Shown here piece by piece: positions 1 to 11,400 of a stretch of 64,000 bases of DNA (its first letter is position 1; every line of letters begins with the position of its first letter). The position numbers and the translations under genes are program-made. The DNA is taken from positions 1,798,001 through 1,862,000 of the forward strand of contig NC_064227.1 in NCBI RefSeq assembly GCF_023101765.2. The letters are read 5' to 3'. Source of the stretch: Spodoptera frugiperda. Its lineage: Eukaryota; Arthropoda; Insecta; Lepidoptera; Noctuidae. The notes beneath the pieces are model-generated. The model worked only from the letters and a program-made list of their open reading frames with translations, searched no databases and was not told where the DNA came from.

Positions 1-150
1 GCACGGTGGCTGGGCAATCCTTTGGCGCGTAACGTTTAGGGGGTTCGATTCTCGCATAGAGAAACTCTTTGTGTGATCCACTTTCTGTTTCGGGTCTCGT
101 CATCATGTGTACCCCCGACACAAGAGAAAATACTAGTGTGGAGGTGCTTC
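1..150 (+). repeat. tRNA-derived SINE-like fragment
   Basis: The stretch carries a Pol III B-box-like word (GGTTCGATTCT at about 46-56) followed by a body rich in short direct words, ending before the first protease exon visible here. This is the layout of a tRNA-derived SINE head. It lies in the intron upstream of the protease exon at 209. The family is not identified and the left end is outside the window. Confidence 0.5.
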
Positions 151-208
151 AGCTTGGAGCAGTTGCGGTGCTTTTACAACGCAAAAAGTAATCTCGAATT
201 TTCAACAG

Positions 209-1707
209 TGGCGCCATTTTGGACAATATGAGAATCCGTGCGGGCTCTACAAACTCTCTCTCTGGCGGAACTGTGGTGGAAATCGACACCTTCGTGAAGC
301 ACCCTGACTACACGGAGACTCCTCGATCCAATGACATTGCAGTCACCTTCCTGAAGACTCCGCTCGGCATCAGCAACGTCATCAATGTCCTGTTCCTGCC
401 TCCCGCCAACTATATCATTCCCGACGGACAATCTGTTAAGGTTGTGAGCTGGGGATTCGAATCTGTGAGTAAATATTTATTTATTTTAATGTTAACAAAA
501 TACTTACCTATCATAAGACGGATATCTGTTATTTCTCCTGGATTTTATATAGTCTCAAAGTCTATCTAGAATGGTAGTAACTAATAAACACGCAGATGTA
601 TAGTACCCTTAGTTCGAGTTTGCCTCTCATTGGCCGATTCAAATAAACCAACCAATCCGAGCAATATGCGCTAGTGTTGCAACTCAAGAGTAAGTCCACT
701 GGTCTCTATGAAACACGCAGTCTTATTCGGCAACTATGACACCCACAAGAGGTGAAAAATGTATTTTACCACTATCACCACACTGTAGTTACGGTGTCAT
801 CATTCAGATGTTATTCTTTGTTAAATCATTTATTTTAATAATAACTACTATGCGTAACAGGAGGGCGGAAATCAACTAGAAACCCTGAAGACAGTGTTCC
901 TGAACAAACTCAGCCTTGCCGACTGCCAGGCAGTGTACGGAGACACCAGCAGCGTTGAAATCTCAGATTGTGAGTTAATTATACATTTTGTAACTACTGT
1001 TATTATTGTTATTACGGATGAAACGATACATAGGCTTTTTTGAGGAGGTAAAATCATCCAATGACGTCTACCGCTTTGGGTAAGGCGAGAGGGAGTGTCA
1101 GACTCTTACTGGTTAAAAGCCATCCCGTTTCTACTCCTGCTATTCGAGCTGGAGCCCCGGTAACTCGCTGGACAGTCCGCAGCTCTGAGTCGGCATCAGT
1201 CCTAATGGGCCCATTTGTGGTGGTCTGATGGCTATATGAAGCGCGCATGGAACACGACGCGTCTCGACAATGTTTAGGCTAGGCTCCTACGAATTTTGTA
1301 ATTTGCTTTGCCCGACAGGGTCCATAATTGTGACTAAATAACTGTATTTTCCAATACCTGTGTATATTATGGAGGGAAACACATTCTTATAATCAACTTG
1401 ACACGCATAAACACCAAAAACTTCCATGCACATGATAAAGAGTTGATATTTTTACTCACTAGATTTTTTTTCTTTTCTAGCCGTAATCTGCGCATCTGCG
1501 GCCGGTAAGGGTATGTGCATGGGTGACTCTGGTGCACCCATGGTGATCAACAACGTCATCGTAGGAGCCTCCTCTTTCTACAAGGATTGCCTTGATGATG
1601 AGTTCCCTGATGTCTTCACCAGGGTCGACAGATACACCAACTGGATCCTAGATGTGGCTACATCTGGTGGCCGTAAAGCTGACATAAGGGTAGCCCCTAG
1701 CTTGTAA
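209..1707 (+). CDS. S1-family serine protease, last three exons (partial)
   Basis: Three exons join in frame: 209-464, 861-969 and 1481-1707 (TAA stop), with AG acceptors and GTGAGT donors. The first encodes the catalytic Asp region (NDIAV), the second a stretch with one Cys (LADCQAVYG), and the last the catalytic Ser region (MGDSGAP) and the usual C-terminal helix (FTRVDRYTNWI) plus an extra tail of about 15 residues. The exon with the catalytic His (AAHC) is not in the window, so the 5' part is missing rather than lost. The residue at chymotrypsin position 189, six before the catalytic Ser, is Gly rather than the Asp of trypsins. Specificity is therefore probably not Lys/Arg; chymotrypsin-like or atypical is my inference. 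GDSGAP replaces the usual GDSGGP. Family assignment is firm; whether it acts in midgut or haemolymph cannot be told. Confidence 0.9.
603..690 (+). repeat. Fragment of a GTACCCTTAG-type MITE
   Basis: The stretch begins GTACCCTTAGTTCGAG and continues with the TTGGCCGATTC and CCAACCAATC words shared with fuller copies at 38371-38515, 56659-56812 and 60881-60990. Only one end is preserved. It sits in protease intron 1. Confidence 0.5.
1036..1205 (-). repeat. R1-tail-like dispersed repeat
   Basis: On the minus strand this reads as the common tail with a GGAGCCCCGGT-type word, CAGGAGTAG, a run of CACTCCC, and CGCC, ending in the CATTGGATGATTTT plus A-run type of end. Other copies lie at 19585-19680, 23610-23755, 29820-29920, 31185-31315, 35440-35580, 41690-41850, 51345-51448 and 60355-60470. 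It lies in protease intron 2. Confidence 0.6.
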
Positions 1708-2134
1708 AGTTTGCAAAACTACTAAACAATTAATGTCTAAATACTCAAACGCTACTCAATTTTAAGACGCTCTCAAGACTAGTTCTGTCGCTATCGATTC
1801 TTTATAAAATGACAGAGATAGCACGATATTTAAGTACAACTTAAGATTGAGTTGCATTTCAGTATTCGGGCGTATGTCAGATAAAAAGTCGACTGTATTT
1901 TGGAAATTCTTACTTTTAAAGTATCAAAATTACGTGATCTGTTCTTTCTCATCGACGGCTGTGTATTAGCAGCGAGTTTACTTTTAAGCAATATTAAAAT
2001 ATATTTTTTAAGAATATTCTTTTGTTTTATTTTGTCGCTAAGGTTCTAATTAAAATTCTTCCCCTACACTCGTTAAGATCTCGAAACGTAAAACAATCTC
2101 GTACTAAGCCCTCTGAAATTCACATTGTCAATTT

Positions 2135-2260
2135 CATGCCTTTTTATCCCCGAAGGGGTAGGCAAAGGTGCACATTAAGGCACGTAATGCCGCTATACAA
2201 GGTACACCCACTTTTCACCATTTGTGTTATAAGTCCCATGTAATAGGGGTGAGCCTATTG
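2135..2260 (-). repeat. 3' part of the tRNA-derived SINE found at 41121
   Basis: On the minus strand it reads CAATAGGCTCACCCC, then a TTATAA region, GCGGCATTACGTG and finally CCCCTTCGGGGATAAAA. This matches the end of the copies at 41121-41370, 30581-30990 and 37705-37835. Confidence 0.65.
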
Positions 2261-3712
2261 ATCTCTGAAAGGGTAATAATGAAAAAAATCAGGAATACAC
2301 AAAATAAAATAGCAACAATTAAATAAAAATATTTATTGAGTAAATCTCTCTTAAACTATCGTTATACATTCGGATCTACAGATCAGATGAACGGAATGGA
2401 GCCTTCTTTGGATATACTTTTATACAAATATTTTATTTTTTTTATTCATTTTTTTACAATCTTGGATAAGGCAAGACATTGTTTACACACAAGGCACATC
2501 GATTATTGCAACTTCTTACAACTAATTACACTACAATACGGGTTTAATTAGATACAATAATATGTTTGTGAAACAATTTGAGAGCTTTAGACGATTTTAA
2601 AGCCAGATATGGATAGAAAAATAAAGGTATTTTTGACAATTATTTTAATAAATTGAAATGCATATTTACCTCCGTCTCAGAGTCATATAATGGTTACTTA
2701 ACCCAGTACTTAACAACAATCGGAACAAAATGGTTACTAAGGAATAGTTTAAGTAATCATTAAATGACTTTAAGTGCGGTAGTTAAAGGGATTCTAGCTA
2801 TTTAGTTTTGCTTCCTTTTTTATAACATAAGTACATATAGATAGTTTTACATAATATGTTTGGAAAGTTAAATATATGTTTTCAGAAGACACAATGGACG
2901 ACAATGGATACAATTTATAATATCTACACACTAAACACATATAAAACTATACTATACAAAGAAATTATAATCAATAACTAAGTCAATATAATAATCGGCA
3001 TTAAATTGATAACTCTTAAAGAATTGGCTACCATATCGGTACATAATATTATGAGACTTATTTCTATAGGTAATTTCCCAAACTCGGTGGTCCAAATTTA
3101 ATATTACTGATATAAATACAATCCCTAATCAGTGTTATAGTAAAATAATTTTATAATCAGTCACCATAATTATCTAGAAGCTAAATGGGTAATTTATATT
3201 TATAATTAATAGGGTAGATGACTCATTTTTTATTTTAATGTCCGTCTTGTAGATTATTTTTAAAACATTAGAAACGTATTTTTTATTTTGTTACGGAACC
3301 AAATACTTTAGACGATATATTGATTAGAAATAACACGTGGAGTCAATTATAGGTACGTTTTATATGTATTAATGACGTATTTGCTCCCACTTCTAAACTT
3401 CGTTTTTCTTATACGACAAATAAAAAAATAAGTATCTAATATTTTTTCATTAAATAACTGATGGACTAAATAGATTTTTAATTTTCATACCCCGTCATCA
3501 TCCCTATTATTATTTTATATTTTTAGTTAATAACTCTTAAATATAACTTGGATTTATTGCATTTCAAATGGAAGGGTATCGTTCATTTTAGTATTTTATA
3601 TATGTAAATAGATAAATTCTGTGAAAATAGACTTTCAGTGTGTCAAATAACATTTTCAACAATTGTTTATGCCCTGTTAATGGAAGGATATTTATTGTGT
3701 ATGAATTAACAG

Positions 3713-3940
3713 CGAGAGACAATACAAAATTAACTAAAAATCACGGTTTACTCACGTATAATGAAGAATAAACTCTACTAGTTTTGAGTCACAGAGGCAC
3801 TCTACATCATGAGAAGCGTGCGCAGATGCGGCGACATCGTGCAGCCTATTCAGTAGGCTATGTGACATCGCGAGCTTAGATCTTTTCTCCATTAATGTAC
3901 GTGAGTAAACCGTGATTTTTAGTTAATTTAGTATGTCTCA
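3713..3940. mobile_element. MITE with long perfect terminal inverted repeats
   Basis: The left end (AAATTAACTAAAAATCACGG, continuing through TTTACTCACGTA) is repeated as an exact 32-bp reverse complement at 3898-3929. The flanking GAGAGACAATAC and GTATGTCTCAC extend the match imperfectly. There is no ORF. Partial relatives occur at about 8240-8315, 22600-22640 and 34655-34800, which share the terminal or the central CATCATGAGAAGCGTGCG-like words. Confidence 0.7.
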
Positions 3941-5847
3941 CGATAGTTATTACAAGAGGGACAATACTTTTAGTTTTTACCCCATCTAGTTTTTATCATA
4001 AAATATTGCAAAGTACCTACCTTAAATACCTTATATAAAAATCTCATGATTTAATTATTAAAGACAATATCATAACTCTCGGCTTTACCTACCATACAAT
4101 GTACTCCCAAAATTATAAAAACTGCCTAATTTAGTCTTAAAATCGAAATAACTGCCTGAAATTATGACTAAGTTTTAGACTTTAAACATAGCTTATTAAC
4201 AAAGTACTATTTACATAATATTAAAGAGATTCACAACAGATTTGTTAGGAAGATTCTGGGTTTTATGAGCATAATTGTTTATTTAATTAGACTATTTATC
4301 TAATCTAATAAAATAGAAAAGAGCAAAATACTTTATTAAATACTGAGCGTGTGTGTGAAATGATTTACTGAGAAATATTTCGTGTTACTTTTAAAATCGT
4401 GTACCCGATCAGTTTCAAGTTACAACGGAGCTCATAATTAAGCGTGTTTCTCTCGATTGTCTACGTAACATAGTCACCGTGCATGATAATGATGGAAAAT
4501 AATCAATCATCGTGTCACGTATCACAATGAAAACGTCAGTAGTCTATGCGAATTTCCTTTTTTTTTGGAAACCTTTTGAGGTTGGCAAGATTTAACACTA
4601 TATTTTTCAAAATTACCAACAATTATGGAAATTGTGTTTAACTGTTTGGCGAGGTAACTCGACTAGTTTCCAGCCACGCTAGGGGCAACATTGCTAATCC
4701 GAGTTAACTCGCCAATAGTTACGTAAACAATCGATTAAACATAATTAATTATGTCTCACGAAAGTTATAATACAAAAATAGCAATAGCTGTACTCTACGA
4801 TTTATGTAAAAAGAATACATAATTATTATGACAATTCTTGGAATTTATTGATTGAGCAAGGAGTTTCAATAGCTGCCGCTGTTTGCTTACACTTTCGGTA
4901 AATGAAATGGCGTTATATTAGATCTCAGTATTTACATAATTCTATGAATACTATGTGTTTATGAGGATGTTTCAGATTTTTATTTTAACCGATTTTATAC
5001 ATAAGCATATATAATACAAGGTTTTCTCTCTATTTGAAAAAATGCATTTATTTACCGTATATTGCAAAATATTAAGATAGAATAGAAAGATTGAAATATG
5101 TATATAATTAATTAATTATTCCTAATATTTATAACTATGTAATCCTAATTTAGATATTCATTATTAAAGCTATACTTTTCATGGTTACCATGTGTTTAAA
5201 GTATATATTATTCGCTACTAAAGGCGAATTTCTTGCATGTAATGCGTATTTCATTTTATTTATTTATTTTTGGCCCACTGCAGGGCAAATGCCTCCCTAT
5301 CCTCCTTTCACTACTCTCTGTGCAGAGCTTTCTGCGTATTTCATTATATTGTGATATTTCATATAACTTGTATATTCGTCAATAGTTCAATCAGCCAAAT
5401 TGCTATACAGGCAAGAAAATAAAGGCTGATTCAGTACAGGAGTTAGTATAAGTTGGCTACTGAGCCAATCAAAGTTTATATAAGATTTGGCTTTGATATA
5501 AAGTATTATAATTTAATATAACGATAGTTACTGTATCTGTACTGACTCAAACTTTATTTCCTCACTTAATAATAAGACTGGGTGTATTTCATAAGAAATA
5601 ATGAGCGTTTTATTTCTTCTTACTGTCTTAATTTTATTATATTATATAATAAGATGACATGATTCAATTTCTCAGTTGAGCTCAACATTATATTGTAACT
5701 AGACATTTCCAACATGAAGACAGGCATGATTTGACATTGGGTTAATTTGCGGTCTATTTTATAGAATAAGAATATCAAAGAACATGAAATTAATGCAATG
5801 TTTTGTCTAAAATCTTCCTTATTTAGGAAGATAGGTAACATTCCTAT

Positions 5848-6088
5848 CGCGACGTCCTGCGTGAGCGATCGAAGCGGTGCGGTGACACGCGAATTCAACG
5901 CGATGCGGTATGACGCAGCGGCTATGTCCATTACGTTTTGTACGTACCAAAACAAAATAATTTACATGCTTATGTAGGACACTACTCGACACGTAAACCA
6001 CGTCAAAACATTTGGACAGTTTGTTGATTTCGCACCGCGCCGCACAGCATTGCCTTCGCTTCTAGATCGCTCACGCAGAACGCAGCGT
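5848..6088. mobile_element. Candidate MITE, GC-rich ends
   Basis: CTGCGTGAGCGATCGAAGC near 5858 recurs inverted near 6066-6085 as GATCGCTCACGCAG with an adjoining GCTTC word. CG-rich sequence next to each end also pairs approximately. There is no ORF and the target duplication is not clear. Confidence 0.45.
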
Positions 6089-6995
6089 ATAACATGAAAT
6101 ATTATCATTACGAGAACGACGGAGGTATAGAATTTATTACAAACAATTTTACATCATATTACTAGAATTACCGAATAGGACATTTATTAAGTAATGGTGA
6201 GTCGAGTTATTTTGTTTTATTCAATGGAACAATTTGTTTAATAGTTTTTGGTTAAATTATAGATTTCAATTTAGTCACAAAATAATTAATTTCGCTTCCA
6301 TTACGATAAACTGTTCTATCATGGGAAACTGATGAAAAATATCGAGTTAATCACATGAGTCAAAAGTATATATATAATATTTAAGATTATTATATTATTT
6401 GATGAGATTAGTTGTTTCATTCCTGTCTTTATCCCTTCTACTTTATACTGAGATTACCTATACAGATTTTTTGCTTGAGATTACAAATGGGACAACCTCC
6501 TAAAACTGTTGCAACTTCTGTGCACCAGGATCTACAGTAGATACAACCATGAAAACACCGGAACACATGAGTCCGGTGAGACTCAGACACGTAAATAACT
6601 GTCTTGGATCGTGATACCGTCACTATCGTCGTATTTTAAAACTGTTTTAATTGTTTGTTTGAGTCAACTTTAGTATTTGGAATTTTACCCCTTCATGGGG
6701 ACAGATCGATCTGATATTTGGTACACACTCTTAATTTTGATGACTATACAATATTATAATCTATATTTTTCCACAATTACCTCCATTATGGATATCAAAC
6801 GGTTTGATTGGTGGAATAGAGCTCATCAAAAAACAAATGTTTTTTTTTTTATGGAATAGGTGGCAAACGAGCAGACGTGTCACCAGATCAGCGATCAGCG
6901 CCGCCCATGGACACCCGCAACACCAGAAGAGTCACACAAGTTGTCGGTCTTTTAAAAATGAGTATACTCTTTTCTTGAAGGTTTGAAGGTCGTAT

Positions 6996-7156
6996 AGGTG
7001 CTCCCACACGGCGGTTATATAACGTTATACAACAATATGTAACAATAACATTTGTGTTTAAACAAATTATAACAGTGGTTGTAGAGTATGTTACATGCTA
7101 TTATAAATGTTACACAATGTTGTATAACGTTATATAACTGCTGTGTGGGAGCACCT
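6996..7156. mobile_element. 161-bp MITE just downstream of Magi
   Basis: The terminal repeats are AGGTGCTCCCACAC at the left and GTGTGGGAGCACCT at the right. The pairing continues inward through TATATAACGTTATACAAC, giving roughly 38-bp arms with few mismatches. TAT flanks both sides, consistent with a TA or TAT duplication. It lies 120 bp beyond the Magi stop codon. Confidence 0.8.
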
Positions 7157-7276
7157 TATCGGTTCGGAAATACCGCCGACGTATTTAACGTTTTTAAAGT
7201 ATTACTTGTTTAGCGTTGTGGTAGATTAATACCTGTGACAAGAAGTCTGTCGGAGCGGCAGACTGAGGGCCGTGCG

Positions 7277-8479
7277 TCAGTGGGCGCGGTCTGGCAGCAC
7301 GGTGAGGGTGACGCTGGTGCCGGAGTGCTTGATGAGGGCCACCACCTCGGGGTGCGGCAGGTTGCGGATGGACACGTGGTTGATGGCCACGATGGTGTCG
7401 CCCACGTGCAGCAGACCGCAGCGCGCTGCTGGCGAGTTCGGGATCAGTTGGCCTGGAAATGGTTTTGGAGGTGTTATTTTTTTGTTGGTGCGACGGCTTT
7501 AGTACTTAAAAGGTAAACGGTTGAAATCAATTAATTGTCATTCTAAAAATAAGGCTGTTAATCCACATTCTATGGATTGTTTTCGGTAGAACTTCTTACA
7601 AGTACATAGTATAATAAATTGATTTCAATCGACAGTTTCAATGACTAATAAAATATTAAAACATAATCATGCTTCCATTTAATTTTATACATTAGAATTT
7701 TCTAGAAATACGTCTGCTATTTGACGTAAACATCTGATGATGTCATAACGCACTATTTAATACAAAATTAATAGAAAATATCATTTTGAGGTTTCGAAAA
7801 AAGTATTGAATTCGACTAGTAGGACTCTAGCCTTAGATATACTTACCAATAGTACTAGTAGCTTTGTTAGCTGAGGAGATGACCACGAAACCGAATCCCT
7901 CTCCCTCGTTCCTAGTGACTGTGACGTCATACGGCACGGGTGACCATCCCCCGGCCGTCGTGTCATATTGTACGCCGTACCTAGACATACAAATAAATAA
8001 TTATTATTTTATATTATTATACCTATATTTCAGGCCTCAATGAGCCATATAAAACACAATGTTACTAATATTATAAATGCGAAAGTTTTTGTGTGGATAT
8101 TTGTTACTCAATCATACCTTAAAACTGTCAATTGGGGTATAGTCTTGAAAAACATAAGGGTTTATTCTTCAGAAACGTGAGCAAGGCTGCTGGCAGACGC
8201 TAGTAATATTTTTACAATAAGAATAACTATCGTAAAACATACTAAGCTCGGGCTTTACTCCATTAATAATGCGTAAGTAAACCGTGATTTTTAGTTAATT
8301 TAGAAGTTAGTAATATTGATAGCACATATAAACACATCGCAACTGTTACCAGTTTAATTAATAGTAATATTAAAATGTATACTCACATAGGTGCATGTGC
8401 CGGAGCTGGGTACATGGGCGCCGGGTGCAATATGTTGTAGGAGCCCGGGGGCATGCCGTGGTGCATGGCCGGCTCCGCG
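7277..8479 (-). CDS. Magi: Magi exons 19-21: PDZ4 and C-terminus
   Basis: Exon 19 (8387-8479) is a Met/Pro/Ala/His-rich linker. Exons 20 (7847-7980) and 21 (7277-7452) encode PDZ4: YDVTVTRNEGEGFGFVVISS (loop 987-990), TIGQLIPNSPAARCGLLHVGD, helix PHPEVVALIKHS and last strand SVTLTVLP. The protein ends five residues later (DRAH, then TGA). The helix begins with His-Pro, again compatible with class I ligands. There is no clear AATAAA within 600 bp downstream on the minus strand, so the 3' end is not located. Confidence 0.93.
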
Positions 8480-11400
8480 CTGTGGAATACATTACTAACA
8501 TTAACAAAAACAACAATATTTTCTATTGGTAAATAATAGGTCGGCTTTTGTCCAGTATCTTGACTAAGTAAGTGATGATGTGGGCTACGATGGAGCACGT
8601 CTTGAAGACACCGAGGTTGTATGCACCCTTTAGAAAACACAGACTCGGACAAAGAGGTAAACTACATTGAAAAAAATTGGGCATTGGCAGGATTGTCAAG
8701 AAATTGTACAAAAACACACACATATATTTAAAAATTGGAATCTACTGGTATCGGGAACATGGTCCAAGATACGCATCACACCAACCTAAGGCGGAAATTC
8801 GGTTCTCTCGTTAAAGGATACAAGGTCAAGTGCAATATTAGTTTTTTGGCCGGTAGGGTTTAAGTGCGGTATATTTTATTTGTATTGGTAGGATCAAATT
8901 GAGTACTAGCGTGTCACCCTATTACCTTAGCCGACGCCGTGTGCGCGAAGTCAACCAGGCGTTATATTCCTTCCGCCTTGACATCCAATACAGCGTGGAA
9001 GCAAAATATTTCGTACAACGTATGTATAATTATGTATGTAATGCTGATTATGTAAAACTGATAAACAGCGCTATTCACTAAGCGAATTTAAAAGAAGGTT
9101 CTTAGTTTGACATGTATATACGTCTATCTGTGTGTGTGCGCGATTATCTTGCTTTTGGTTGAACCAATTTGATGCGGTTTTCAGCATAGTATTTTTCACA
9201 CTTAGGAGAAGACGGTTCCCTTTTTTAACGTTTTATTTAGATACTAGCTTCTGCCCGCGACTTCGTCCGCGGAAAAATTCTTGTTTTAACATACGATTAC
9301 ACTCGTCGCTATTGTAGCTTCCTAGTAAAACAATTTTTGGAATCGGATCAGTAATTTCGAAGATTACCGAAATTCTCTTGTCTGCTCAAGGTCAGTCCCT
9401 TAGTCGCCTTTTACGGCACCTTCAGGTTGAAATGGTATGATGATGTCATTAAATAATTTATGTCACATATCAATCAATTACAATATTCACCGATTACTCA
9501 TAGATCTAAACACCCTCTCCCGCACACGCACCCCTGGCCTTGGCGACGTCCACTTCGCAACGGGCCGTGCAGCTCGTAATATTTTAATTTCACCACAACT
9601 TCAAAACCAAACGTCCAATTTTAATCATTCAAAGACTAAATATTATCAATATAAACTGTTCTTATTGATGAAATAATTTATTTTGATAAGGATTAATAGC
9701 ATGAGTAAAAGAAACGCGTTTAAATGTAGTTAAAAAAAATTCTAGATTTTTAAATAAAAATGTGGTTGTTGTGCCTCACTCGACATAGATAGGTATAGTG
9801 TGCCGCGGACTTTTTTGTAGATATTTATAAGATCTACAATTAATTATAACATTTTATGGTTCTATCTTTTGTAGTTTAGGCAGCGTACGCAAAATAAGAA
9901 ACTTCTTTGGTTGATTTTTTTCAGTTTGTGTCGGAAAAATCAAAATATCTTACGGAACCCTATTTTTTTCCAAAATAAAATATAGCCTATGTTACTCGTG
10001 GATAATGTAGCTTTCGAATGGTGAAAGAATTTTTAAAATCGGTCCAGTAGTTTTTGAGCCTATTCATTACAACCAAACAAACAAACAAACAAACAAAGTT
10101 TTCCTCTTTATAATATTAGTGTAGATCTACAGTTTTGTTAAGTTAAAAATCTGAAATTGTATTTACATAGTTTTTGAACAAAAAATATAAGCTAAGAGAG
10201 TTGTAAACGTGCAAATAGTAATTTATGTTGCTTCACACTAGGATTTTCTCCTGTCTCGTGAGTGCGTGTGTGCGTTATAAACATAATTATGTATAAATTT
10301 ACATGATACCCAGACACGGAACAACAATCTGTGAATCACACAAGGAGTTGTTCTGTACGGGAATCGAACAGCCGCTATTATTTGCTATTTACTTACGTTA
10401 GTAAAGGTTGGTGCGGATGCGGCGCCACCATAGTCGGCAGGCCGAGTGGCTGGATGTCGGCGCGGTTGTGTCTTACTCCCAGAGTTACCTGTATATGCAT
10501 CAATTATAATTATAATATTAAATAAAAAAGTGAATAACGTTAATATTACGGCATTAAAACACTGGAAACCAGACATTTTTAATCATTATTTTAGACCAGA
10601 CACAGGAACATTTCACGATAACATTAAGTGTAGGAGAGCCATGCTTCGGCACAAACGTCGAGCGCCTCCGGTCGAGCGGAGTGATACCACGGCCTCACAG
10701 AATATCGTCGAAACAAACAACGTTTGCATTGTGTTAGTGAGGTTACCCCTGTAATTGGGCTTCTGTTGGTTCCCAAATTTCCCAATCCTCAATTCCCTTT
10801 TTTGAAGTCGGTAAAAAAGGTAGGTATAACGTACGTGTCCCCTAGCGGCGGCCTGGCAGACGTATGACACGGCGCGGGAGTGGGTGGCCCCGGCCAGGGA
10901 CACGCCGTCCACCGACGTCAGCAGGTCGCCCGGCCGCAGCAGACCGTCCGCTGGACCGCCTGCATCAGACAAACACACAGTCAAACTACCTATTTATATT
11001 TGTAGATAGTCTACAGAAGAGCACATTCAATGTAAGCGTCCACAGGCTCATCGCGCGCACCGCACGCATTCCGTATGACGTCATCGGTACGCGTCGCATG
11101 TAGGCATTGCTCATGATGCGGATAAGTGGTCGCAGTTGTATTACTCTAAAATTCGGTGCGTGCGATGCGTATGATGCGAATTTGTAGACGCTTAGCATTA
11201 CACATAAAAAAGAAATCATAATAAAAATAGAAATGAGAATAACAAAAATCTAAATTGCCATATTATAAACACAAATTAAGTTAAAAGTAATTGAACTTAG
11301 TATGGCTCACGTAAGTTACAACAGAGTAACTTAACTGGGTTTCATGTTGAAACTAATCTGCTAATGTAACATCTATGTACCTACACATAAATGCAATAAA

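Larger units (their letters stand above)
1708..7276. other. Intergenic, protease to Magi
   Basis: No coding exon is supported in these 5.5 kb; open frames are short and lack family signatures. The sequence is very AT-rich with TTTATT/AATAAA words. It holds the separately listed repeats at 2135-2260, 3713-3940, 5848-6088 and 6996-7156, plus a repeat scrap near 5255-5340 (CCCACTGCAGGGCAAA). Both flanking genes end here, since the protease runs + and Magi runs -, so both 3' UTRs must lie inside. Confidence 0.7.

Noticed and set aside
5620..6001. Minus-strand ORFs of 111 and 60 codons
   Set aside because: They overlap a candidate MITE with inverted ends, show no domain pattern and have no splice context.
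7235..7516. + strand ORFs over Magi exon 21
   Set aside because: GC-rich antisense shadows of PDZ4; the minus strand carries a full PDZ ending with a stop.
10331..10754. Short ORFs over Magi exon 18 as separate genes
   Set aside because: They are shadows in other frames; the minus-strand exon completes the last strand of PDZ3 in phase.
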